Assembly: GCA_016858145.1 (NCBI GenBank)
Contig: JAEHOE010000004.1
Coordinates: forward strand, 124,001-188,000
Direction: 5' to 3'
Length of the DNA: 64,000 nt
Source of the DNA: Edaphochlamys debaryana
Lineage: Eukaryota > Chlorophyta > Chlorophyceae > Chlamydomonadales
Shown here piece by piece: positions 20,601-30,019 of this stretch (its first letter is position 1; the number at the start of each line of letters is the position of its first letter). Under the pieces are notes generated by a model, which worked only from the letters and a program-made list of their open reading frames with translations, did not search any database and had not been told where the DNA came from. Position numbers and translations under genes: made by a program.

Positions 20601-22086
20601 GTGCTTCCGTGGGTCGAGCCTTGAGCGTGGGCGACGCACTGGCGGTGGGCTAGGGCACGGCGGGCATGGCCGGCTTCGGGCTGCAAGCGAGGGCGGTGTT
20701 GGTGCGCTATACCCGCGAGCGCCAAGCGCGCGGACCTCGCTGTTTGTCCTAGCAAGCTCTAGGCGCTGTCTGGGGGCCGCGACTGTGCGCTGCGTGGGTC
20801 TGCTCGAGCCCGGCTGTTCATGCCGAGAAGCCCCGGGTGTGAAAGCTCGGTGGAAGTGCCTCCGCGCCTCGCCCCTGCACACGTGAGCAGTGGCTAGGGC
20901 CCTAACTACCCGAGGGGCAAGGCTCGCAGGGCACCCGGCGGTTGGGGTGGCAAGTTGGGTTGGGCATCCCGCGGCCTGCCATCCGTCCATCCTCGGCATG
21001 GCTGGACTTGGTCCCATACACGTCTTTTCTCTCGCTGCTTCCTGGCCACTCCCTAAGTAGCCCAAGTATCCCGGGCACCGCCGAGCTGCACAGCTCCGGG
21101 CCAGCAGCATGGCTGCACGCTCCAGCCACCATCATCAGCCTGGTCGACTCCAGAGCCCTGCCCCCGAGCAGCGTGGGAAGCTAGTCCGGGGCTGTTCTGT
21201 GGCATAATCAGGCTCTGGGGTGGGGATGTGGAGCCGCTTGGGGCAGCGGCGGGGAGGGGGAGGCTGGGGCGGGGGGATGCGGTTCAGGCCATCGACCCGA
21301 CGCACATGCCGTCGCACCGTGTCCTGTCCGGCATTTGCCTAGACGCACGCGGTACTGACCTCATGGTTGTGACGCTCTCGCGGGATCGTGCGAGCGCACT
21401 TGGAGGCTCAGCTGTCGCTCGAGCTTCAAACCCAACTCGGCCGCCTTGCATGCTCCGGCGACAGCGCCCTTACATACGTACACACGCACCATACTGTTTA
21501 ACATCACAAGGTCGTTTTGTCCCAACGGCAGCAGTCGTCGCAAGTGTTGTTGCATGTAGCGCTCGCGGGCACAAGCTGCTGTTGCTATTGTCATTGCGGA
21601 CTGATTAAAGACCACGGCGATGCCTGTGTGTGACACCCGCTTTGTGCGAGCCTGGGGCCGACCTCTGCCCTTGTGTGCCGCTGCTGCCCGCATCAGCGGG
21701 CTGCCACCTCTTGGGCAAGGCAGCCGGCCAAGAGAGATCATGCGGGTGGAGGAGGTTGAGGCGGTCTGGAGGACATCGAGTAGCTGCAAAGCTGGTGGCA
21801 GTTCAGGCTCAACACGTGGAGGCGGCTGGGGGAGCGCAGGGGTCAAGGCGGTGCTCAGGACAGCGATGTGGAGGGTAGAGGAGACGTGTGTGGAGCGGGA
21901 GAAGAGGAGCCTGGGACGAGGGACCGGGAGATGGGCAGGCCTCCGTGTTGTGGAGGTTGGAGGCCAGGACAGCAGCGCCGTGTGGCACCGTGTGGTACGG
22001 CAGGGCGTGCTGTACTGCATGCCAGGGCTAAGCTCCAGCCGGTCCCTGTTGGGGCCGCGGCCTTCGACGACCCGGGCTGATGCGGG
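20601..22086. promoter_or_regulatory. Shared region between divergent genes, unit 2
   Basis: Counterpart of 12484-14015, holding the first leader exons and presumed promoters of the genes at 20484 (minus) and 23143 (plus). Long blocks are nearly identical to unit 1 (for example 21297-21440 and 21530-22080). A duplicated TCGTGCGAGCGCACCT segment of unit 1 (near 13284-13332) is single here (near 21386), so one unit gained or lost a short tandem copy. Confidence 0.4.
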
Positions 22087-23117
22087 GTGAGTGCGCGCGA
22101 GCTCGGGGCCTCGGCGGCCTGGCCTTGTGAGGCGACGGCCGGTGTCGCACGAGCCATGCGGAGAAGCAGAGCGCGCGGGGGCGTGCCGGGAAGGCTCTGT
22201 TTGCGGGGCGAGCGTCTGAGGGCTCAAGTCGAGCGCTTCGCCCGCGCCCAACGCTCGCGCCTCGACGGGCCCTGGCCGCCTCCCCGGCCGCGCCGCTCCG
22301 CCCTCTAGGCCCTGCGTGCTCACCTGTGCCTCGCGCTCCCCCTGTGGCCCTCCGCGCAGGCGGACCCGCCGAGGTCGGTGTCTGCCGCGCCCGCGCCCCG
22401 TCCGGGCCTCGCGCCTGAGCCTGGACTGAACAGGTGGGTCGGGGCGGGGGCTGGAAGAGGCTCCGGGCACGGACTGCAAACGGCTTCCCCTTGGCTTGTG
22501 GCAGCTTGGGGCGGCGCGTGGGTCGGAAGCTCGGACGCGCGGGTTGGTAAGGGCTCTGGGCAGGGAGGCTCGGGGGCTGGGGAGTCTCGGGGGCCGGGGA
22601 GGCGGTCGAGTGCTGGCGGCAAGACCGTGGGTAGGAGGCAATGGAAGGGGGAAGCGGGGGTGTGGGCCATACACGTGCCTGCCCCTTCCTCCTCAACTAC
22701 CCTCGCTTGGCAACGGGGGCCGTTGAGGGATGTATGAGGGCAAGAGGCGCGTGGGTCGAGAGGCGTGGCTTGGCACGAGTGTGGTCTTGGCGTTGGGCAG
22801 TTCGGAGGCTGCGTGGGAGGCGTGGGGCCCGGGGAAGGCGGGAGCTTGGGCGTGGGCCACTAGATGCCCTTGCTTGGCAGCAAGAGCAAGGTTTGAGTGG
22901 CTTGGTCGTAGCGGGAGCCTTGAATGCCGAACAGCTCTTGGGCTCACCTCCGCAGCAATCACACCCTAAGCATCAACCGGCGTGCGTGTGTGCGTGCGGG
23001 AGGAGCCGTGTGTCCAGCTGATGGCTCTGCAGCGCTCCAGTACCCATGGCCTCAGGTCCCGCCCCTTCAGGCCCTCAACCCATGCCCCCTCTCCCCCTCA
23101 CATCCCCTCCCCCGCAG
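22087..23117 (+). other. Spliced 5' leader of the 23143 gene with a 74-bp leader exon
   Basis: Intron 1 is 22087-22359, the leader exon 22360-22433 (74 bp) and intron 2 is 22434-23117, whose acceptor CCCCGCAG lies 25 bases before the ATG. Splice sites and exon length match those upstream of 14732 and 26716. Intron 2 is longer than in unit 1 and contains GC-rich sequence with no gene I can support. Confidence 0.55.
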
Positions 23118-23142
23118 GCCATAGACCTATCGGTGTGGCGCC

Positions 23143-24887
23143 ATGGACCCCTTGGCCCACCTTAGCACATCGTCGGCGGGCTTCGGCGACCCGCCCGTCA
23201 TGCAGGCGATACACAATCGCTTCAGCTGGGACTCTGATGACGACGACGGCCAGATTCCGTACCTGGACGTCGATGACATCACAGACCTGCACCTGCCTGT
23301 CGACGATTCCATAGACCTGTGCCCCTTGGGTAATCCTAGGGCTTCAGCTGCGGTCACTCCGGGGTCCGAGATTGGTGGGCCCCCCACCTACCTTCCCACC
23401 ATGCCACCGCCAGGCCCCGTCCCTGGCCGCGCCGTCCAGCTCCCCTTCACTGGCCCTCCGCCCCTCGAAGCCTACGCTCCCGCTGCTGCTCCACCACCCC
23501 CTGGGGTCGTCTCACTCTCTCTTGCCGAGCTGGGGGGCCTGGTATCGTCCGTGGCCGCCGCCGCCTTCGCAGCCGCCAGGGGTTTCCTCGGGGACAGCAG
23601 CAGCGCTCCGGCTCCGCTGCAACCGCCGCCGCCGGCCGTGTACGAGCCGCCCCAGCCCCAGCGCTTGCAACTGCCGGCCGCGTCGCCGCCACCACAGCCG
23701 CCTCAGCCTCCGGGCGTCCCGGCGCAGGAGCCGCCGCCTTCAGCGCCGCCACCAGCGCTTTCGCCGGCCCAGCAGACCTCCCACGCGCTCGCCAAGCGTC
23801 TGGGTCTGGTACCAGCGCCCCGGACCCGGCCCCGCCGAGCCCTGCTTGCCGACGTCAAGGCCCTCCTGCTGACGGCCACCCGCGACGTCGCGGCCCTGCC
23901 CCCCGACGCCCCGCTCCACGCCTCCTGCCCCGGCCCCGAGGCTGTGCCGGTGCACGGCTACAGCGCCTGCCTGGCCCTGGGCGGCACCGCCGGCAGCAAT
24001 CCCAATATGGGTGAGAGTTTTGGGAGCTTCGGGCTGTCGTAATGTCTCCAGCCTGGGTAATGCGCTTGACGGGATTGCCCTCTGCCCCTTGCCCACTGTG
24101 TGCTCGCCACTTGACGCTGCATAAGCGGTTCGCCTTCACACCTGATCTCACTCCCCTCTGTGCCTTCGCCGCTCCACCGCCCTTACGCAGGCGGCTACCT
24201 GTCCGGCCCCTTTCCCGCCCTGGGGGAGGAGGACGGCGTTGCGGTGGCGTCCGTCGGCGGCGAGCGCTGCGGCACCTGCGGCGGCCGCGGCATGTCGTGG
24301 AGCGAGGCCACCTGCTCGGCCCCGGGACACGTGCGCCACCGGGTACGCCTGCAACGAACGTCTTGCCGTGCGGGAGCAACTTGTCAATCCCATTTTCCCA
24401 GGGGGCTCCCTGCCTGCTCCGTTCTGCGCCCTGCCTCTCCTGACTGGCCCACCTGGCCCCGTGGCCCGCCCCTGAACAGCCCCTGGCCCCACCACAGCCT
24501 TCAACGTCTCTGCTCGTGTTTGGCCTCCCGTCGATCCCCCGCATGAGCTCCCCACCTCTTCCTCCCCCCCAGGTGGTGCACTACCTGCTGGTCTACCGGG
24601 ACCGCCCCGACGACGACCCCAGCCCTGCCCTCAAGCAGTTCCGGGGTGGCGGCGGCGCCGTCACGAGCGGCGGCGCCGGCGGCAAGTGGTGGGTGCGCAG
24701 CGACGCGGTGATGCTGTGGCACTTCAGGCCCGCAGACCCGGCCAAGCGCCGCGGTAGCGGAGGCAGCGCTGGCGGCGGCGGCGCTGGCGGAAGCGGAGGA
24801 GCCGGTGGATGGAGCGGCGGTGGCGGAGCAGGTGGAGGCGGAGAGGGAGCCGGCCGCGGCGGCAGCAGCAAGCGCCGCCGCAAGTAG
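23143..24887 (+). CDS. Unknown-family protein, paralogue 2
   Basis: Exons 23143-24010, 24191-24342 and 24573-24887 give 444 residues. It starts MDPLAHLSTSSAGFGDPPVM like paralogue 1, with an acidic segment (WDSDDDDGQIPYLDVDDITD), a Pro-rich region, the conserved block (HALAKRLGLVPAPRTRPRRA...ALLLTATRDVAALPPDAPLH) and exon 2 with SVGGERCGTCGGRGMSWSEA, TCSAPGHVRHR. The same Cys/Cys/Cys/His/His set is kept with a longer gap. Exon 3 has VVHYLLVYRDRPDDDPSPAL, KWWVRSDAVMLWHFRPADPA, a Gly-rich run and a final SSKRRRK. Intron positions and phases equal paralogue 1. The function is unknown. It lies head-to-head with B3-like copy 4, like paralogue 1 with copy 3. Confidence 0.75.
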
Positions 24888-24889
24888 TG

Positions 24890-25392
24890 CCGCACCGGCG
24901 ACGGTCTGGCATGCCTCCCTTCGCGGCGGCGGCAGGGCCGCCGCGGCGGGCTTCGCGCAAAAGCCCTTAGATCACTTCCATGATCATCAAGCCAGGCCGC
25001 AGCAGTGCTCCTAGCACCGAGCGCACTGCGGGCCTGGCCCCACGGGCACAAACCCCACGACAGCACAGAACAGGAGCATTCTGCCACACATGACACTACT
25101 ACGAATGGTACGGGTGCGAAGGGTTTGCTAGTGGAGGAGACCACAAGGTCTCATCCCAGGGCTGCCTTCGTGGGCGCATTCGTAGGTTAGCGTGCTTGAG
25201 GCAGACGTCTGTGCTCTGTGACGTGAGGGACTTGTGTCCATGTGGCCAGGCCCGCAGCGCGCTGTGCTAGGAGCGTGCACTGCGGGCTGCCTTGATGATC
25301 ATGTAAATGATCTAGGGGCTCTTGCGCGAAGCCCGCCGCGACGGCCCTGCCGCCGCCCCATGTTGGGTGGCGTTGTGTGCCGGCTTCGCTTG
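24890..25392. repeat. Long inverted repeat right after the stop codon, copy 2
   Basis: Arms of about 250 bp around 25150. The left arm GGCGGCGGCAGGGCCGCCGC pairs with CGACGGCCCTGCCGCCGCCC near 25340-25360, and inward TAGATCACTTCCATGATCAT (24969-24988) pairs with the complement of ATGATCATGTAAATGATCTA (about 25294-25313). It begins within a few bases of the TAG of the gene ending at 24887, as in copy 1. The roughly 25-base AT-rich segment is present in both arms here but not in the left arm of copy 1. Confidence 0.85.
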
Positions 25393-25979
25393 GTTGGGCC
25401 TTCGTGGCGGGGGCAAGGGGTTGACGCTGCTTTGGTGCTTTTGTACACGAAGAGTAAAGAGTTAAGGTCTGTTGATGTTGCTTGAGGGTTGGGGCAGTCG
25501 GAGTCGGTGGGCTGCAGGGGTTTGCGGCGGGGGCAAGTCAGCAATAATATCTGCGCAAACTGTTGGTTATTCCGGTTCTTCCTTGAGTAGAAGTATGTAC
25601 GGTATGTGGCAAGCGTGGGGTGACTCGGTAGAAGTTCTGGGTTGGACTGGTTGCTGATGGTCATAGCGGCAATTGAATCGTGCTTTCATGGGCTGAGCCT
25701 GACCCGCCTAAGCCTGCAACCGCACCCCAGTTGGGTCACCGCTGGGTCCTCACTCCCGCGGCTGTCATGCACCCTGCCCTAGCAGCAGGCCTGGCCAGCT
25801 CGAGCGCGGCTGTAGACAGCAGTATGCTGCAGCACGGCAGTGTGGTACGGCAGGCGTGCTGTACGGCAGGCGGCCATGCAGGCCGCGGCGCCCCCGAGAA
25901 GGCCGTCGCGCCGCGAGGCGAAGCCACGACCAATCCATCGCCGGTCCCTTTGTGGGGCCGCCCGTCATCATAATGCGGG
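25393..25979. other. Intergenic stretch before unit 3
   Basis: The first half matches the tail of unit 1. The second half (25790-25979) resembles the stretch just upstream of the leader donors in the other units (13870-14015), so it should include the promoter-proximal leader exon of the 26716 gene. The large conserved promoter block of units 1 and 2 is not recognisable. No gene is seen. Confidence 0.4.
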
Positions 25980-26694
25980 GTGAGTGTGCTCGGGGCTCCC
26001 GGCGGGTCGAGTGGCGAACTAGGGCTCGCGCGGGCGGTCGCACCGCTAGCGCCTCGAGGCACGCCCCCCGGCCTTGTTAGGCCACAGGCGGTGTCGCGCG
26101 AGCCATGCGGAGTAGCAGAGCGCGCGGGGGCGTCTGAGGGCCCGAGCCGAGCGCTTCGCCGCCCAACGCTCGCGCCTCGGTCGGCCCTGGCCGCTGCCCC
26201 GCCTGCGCCGCTCCGCCCTCTATGTCCTGCGTGCATGTCGGATGCTGACCTGTGCCTCGCGCTCCCCCTGTGGCCCTCCGCGCAGGCGGACCCGCCAAGG
26301 TCGGTCGATGCCGCGCCCTCGCCTCGTCCGGCCCTCGCGCCTGAGCCTGAGCCAGACGGGTGGGTCAGGGCGAGGATTGGTCTTGGCGTCTGGTGGCAGC
26401 TTGTCGGGGGCGCGTGGGTCGGAGGCTACCGCGCCGGCACCCTTCCCGCTCCTGCACCAACCACCGGGGAACTCTCGGCCTAGCAATGGTGGCCGGTGGG
26501 GGGTGCATGCGGCCAGGATGGAGCGCGTGGGTCAGCTCGGGTTACGGGCTTATGGCGGCGGCGAGACCGCCCAAGCATCCCATCCGCTGTCCCCTTGCCC
26601 TGACCCGGTGACCGGACCTCAACACTTAACCGCCCCCTGCCCTCTCCCTCTCCCTCTGCCCTCTCCCGCTACCTCTGCCCTCTCCTTCCCTCAG
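25980..26694 (+). other. Spliced 5' leader of the 26716 gene with a 74-bp leader exon
   Basis: Intron 1 is 25980-26285, the leader exon 26286-26359 (74 bp) and intron 2 is 26360-26694, ending TTCCCTCAG 21 bases before the ATG. The leader exon differs from the other two mainly at scattered positions, several of which would be silent in the frame ADPPRSV; the coding status is unclear. Confidence 0.5.
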
Positions 26695-26715
26695 GTGTAG
26701 AAGCGGCACGGCACC

Positions 26716-29189
26716 ATGGACCCCACGGCCGCCCCTAGCACGGAGGGCTCCACCTCGACATCGGCAGTAGCTCCGGTTATCTCCGACGTCGTGATGGCGG
26801 AACTCCTAGACATCTGCAACCTAGTTGGTTCTGAGTACGCGACGGACTCCTTCTCCCTCGGCCTGGACCCCGCCGGTCCGGCCGCCGCGGAGAGCGAGTC
26901 CGGCGGACTCTCTAGATACAGCACACCGCGCGGCAACCAGTATGGCACGCCGGTCATGCCGCCCACGGCGGCGGCGGCCCTCCCTCAGCCTCCAAGGAGC
27001 GAGGCACCGCTTCAGCAGGCGGCGCCTGCGGCCCAGCAGCCTGATGGGGAGCTACGCGACCGGGAGGCACAGGCCATCATCGAAGACCTCTACAAGGAGA
27101 TCTTCAATGCCATCCCGGGCAGTCGCGGCTGCGCCGGACTGCCGTACACACCGTACGGCGGACAGGCCGGAGGAGGATCTTCCAGCATCCCTCCAGCGGT
27201 CATCTCGCCGCAGTCCTCCGGCGTCTTCGCCTCAATCACATCAACGGCTATGGTTCCAGCGCGACTAGATCATGCACGTTATAAGAGAGACCTGACGTAT
27301 AACGTACATGATCTAGTCGCGGGCGGAACCATGCCGCTTCCACGCACCCCGCCGCCGCCCCTGCGGCTGCAGTCAGCACCCTCTGTGGGGAGCTCCACCG
27401 GCCCTCCCTCCTCGGCACCCGGCGGCTCCTGGGGGGGCCCTGCGGCGCCCCCGCCGGCTCAGCACCAACAGGGACCTGCATGGCTGGGGCTCCACTCGCC
27501 TCTGCAGCCGCCGCCGCCATCCGTCCAACTGGCCGGTGCGTTCGGCGCCGCTGGTCGGTTCCCCTCAATGTCATCGCTCCCCGCTGCCTACGCCGCCGGC
27601 TGCGGCGGCCCCACCTGGACATTACGTGAGCCCCCGTTCCAGCACGCGGGCGGCGGTGCCTGCGCGTACACTCCGTACCCGCACCCTCCATGGGAGCCTC
27701 CAGCACAACAGCCGCCCCGGCTCGCGCCGTCGCCTACCGGCGATTTCCTGCAGCCGCCATACGGCGACTACCCTGAGCCGCCCAGCGCCGTTCCGCCGCA
27801 GCCACCACCACAGCATGCGTCGCCCGGTGCTCCGTTACCTCAGCCGCGACCCGTTGGACCGCTACTGCCGCCCCAGCTGCCGCCGCCACCTGTTGAGCCG
27901 CCGGCGCCGCCAGCGGTGCCCTCTCCGCAAGCGCAACTGCCGCCGGCGCCGCCACCTCAGCCGCGACCCGCTTGGCCGCCGCTGCCGCCACCGGGGCTCA
28001 AGCCCTCAGAGTTTGCGCAAACGCTCGGTCTCAAACCCGAGGCCGGCGGGCAGCAGGCCGACGCGTGCCGCCTCGGAATCGAGCGGCTCCTGGCGGCGCA
28101 TAACAGCGGCGGCGGCGAGGCAGCGGGCGGCGACGTGTTGGTGGCGTGCCCCGCCGTGGTGCCGTACGAGGGCCAGCACGTGTACCTGGCGCGTGGCGAC
28201 TTCAACGGCACCAAGACAAGCTTCGGTGAGTCTCCGGGGGCGGGGTTGCGCGGAGCGCCAAGATGTAAAGATAGATCCGTCGCAGTCCAGACTCGACTCC
28301 AGCCCCATTCCTCCACCCCCTGCCTTCCGGCCGTCTCTTACACATCGTGCTTCCCTCATTGCGCCGGCGCAACGCGTGTGATCTGTCGGCCGTCCTTCCG
28401 ACTCCCACACAACCCAACGCTGGCAACCCACCTCTCGCGCGTGTGCGTGTGCGCTGACGTGTCACGCCCGTCCCCATTCCCTGCAGGCGGCGTCGACGCC
28501 TGGAAGCAGCCCCACGATGGCGACGGCGACGGACGGGCGCTGGTGTGTGCCAGTGGCTCCCGCTGTGCCCAAGACAATGCCACGTACACCAAGGCCTGCA
28601 GAAAGGCCGGTCACACCAGCCGCGTGGTGAGCGAGGCTCAGGCTGGCCGCTGCTAGCTGCCCCTAACTTGCAGATAAGACTTCCGTCCTTTCTGGGGCTG
28701 CCTGTATGCCGTCTTGGTGCCCTCGATCGGCCTTGCATCATGCTGGACCCTGCATTGGCTCCGCCTCCTTCGCCGCTAATGCCGACCCCACCACCAACTG
28801 CCGCTGTCTCCCTCCGCTGCCCCGTCCGGCCCCCCCACGTTCAGGTCGTTCGCTACTTCCTGGTGCGGCCGGCGACCGAGGCGGATGACCCCGAGCTCTG
28901 CTTCACGCTCAAGGACGGCAATGCATACTGCGAGCTGGACGACCCCGTGTCCCTGTACCACTTCAAGGCGCCGGGGGCGGAGGCGGGCAAGCAGGGCCCG
29001 CGGAAGAAGAAGGAGGCCGGCGGACAGGAGCCGGGCGGAGGCGGTGATGCTGAGGGCGGTGGGGACGGTGGAGGGGCAAAAGGGGGCGGTGGAGGCAGGA
29101 AGAGGAAGGGTGGAGGCGGGCGCGGGGAGGGCGGCGAGGGGAGCGGGGGAGGAGGCAAGCGGCGCCGGCTCGCTGCTGCGAAGGGCTGA
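26716..29189 (+). CDS. Unknown-family protein, paralogue 3 (longer, diverged)
   Basis: Exons 26716-28225, 28487-28626 and 28845-29189 give 664 residues, with the same intron phases as the two shorter paralogues. The start is MDPTAAPSTEGSTSTSAVAP. A long Pro/Gln/Ala-rich middle (residues about 190-430) leads to the conserved part: LKPSEFAQTLGLKPEAGGQQ, then exon 2 SGSRCAQDNATYTKACRKAG, HTSRV. Only two of the three Cys and one of the two His of the paralogues remain, so zinc binding is doubtful here. Exon 3 has VVRYFLVRPATEADDPELCF, DDPVSLYHFKAP, a Gly-rich run and the basic GGKRRRLAAAKG end. An 83-bp hairpin (27250-27332) sits inside exon 1 in frame. No B3-like partner gene faces it. The function is unknown. 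Confidence 0.75.
27250..27332. repeat. Near-perfect 34-bp inverted repeat inside coding sequence
   Basis: The arm starting ATGGTTCCAGCGCGACTAGA (27250 on) and the arm ending CGCGGGCGGAACCAT (27332) are reverse complements apart from one substitution and a small indel near the base, around a loop of about 14 bases. The stem centres on ACTAGATCATG.ACGTTATA. It is translated in frame within paralogue 3. It may be an inserted fold-back element or a structured mRNA segment. Confidence 0.85.
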
Positions 29190-30019
29190 GGGAGCCAGCC
29201 GGTAGTTGAGGACCTTGAGGTGAGGTGTTGACACTGCAGGCCTGTCAAGGCTTGCCAGAATAATGTGGGACGAATCAATATGTGGGGAGCTTTGTATCCT
29301 GTATCGCTCGGGTTGTATAGTAAGGTGAAGGTCCGAGGCTGAGTATGCAGGACACAAAGCCGGCTTGAACTGGTGAGTTGGTACGCGGTGTGGGGGTTGT
29401 TTGGGGTTCTGTGCTCGCAGGGGCCGTGCAGCGTAGTCAGAATGTTGACGGGAGATGCAGCTGAGCGCGTCGATGTAGCCGATGGCGCAACGCCAGAGGA
29501 AGGCAGGGTGCCACCAAGTTGGTACGCGGTGTGGGTGTGGGTGTGGGTTGTTCGGGTGTTTGTGTCCTTTGGGGTGACGGGCCATACGAAGCCTGCTACC
29601 ACTGGCCTGCTGAGTGTGCTGAGTTGAATGACGGGTGGGTTGCAGTTCTGGTCGAAGCTGGCTGGGCACGCCACCACGTACCAAACGTTTTTGGGTTTGT
29701 TGATACATTACAAGCGGTTATGGCCACGCCGCCGCCAGTATTTGCTAGCGCTCATGCAAGCCGCCATGCGCCACCCCAGTCGCCTTGGCCCAATGCGTCC
29801 AATTGCCTCCAGCCCCGCCTCAGCCTGGTCTCCCTCCAGTGCCTGCGCCTGGGCCTCGGGGCCTCATGAGCTAGCCCGACTCCCGTCTCACGACAGCCCC
29901 ACTTGCGCCCCTGTCTTGCACAACTCTTAGCATTGGCTATGGTAATCTCCCACGGCTTGCGCCACGCACTGGGTAAACAAGCCGACCAGGCGTTGGCCCC
30001 AGAGCCCCGAAGGCCTGCC
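29190..30019. other. Convergent intergenic stretch
   Basis: About 830 bases between the 3' ends of the plus gene at 29189 and the minus gene at 30020. GTTGGTACGCGGTGTGGG occurs twice (about 29380 and 29518), the second followed by GTGTGG repeats. A TTACA at 29708-29712 (TGTAA on minus) could serve the minus gene's poly(A) site. No coding frame is supportable. Confidence 0.4.

Larger units (their letters stand above)
17540..25880. repeat. Segmental duplication, unit 2 (approximate limits)
   Basis: This is the second copy of the unit at 10460-17340, with B3-like copy 4 (minus), the intergenic region, the unknown-family gene 23143-24887 (plus), an inverted repeat and the tail. It is about 1.4 kb longer than unit 1, partly through extra sequence at 22560-23100 and an additional C-terminal domain remnant at 17870-18110. 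Confidence 0.75.

Noticed and set aside
21361..22674. 437-residue open frame on minus across the unit 2 intergenic region
   Set aside because: Low-complexity Pro/Arg/Ala translation that runs across the conserved splice sites of the plus-strand leader and is not kept in frame in unit 1.
26825..28381. Alternative plus-strand frames inside paralogue 3
   Set aside because: Arg/Ser/Pro-rich overlapping frames; the called frame has the ATG context, family similarity and consistent intron phases.
26716..29189. Calling the conserved Cys/His region a known zinc-finger class
   Set aside because: Spacing fits no class I know, and paralogue 3 lacks part of the ligand set.
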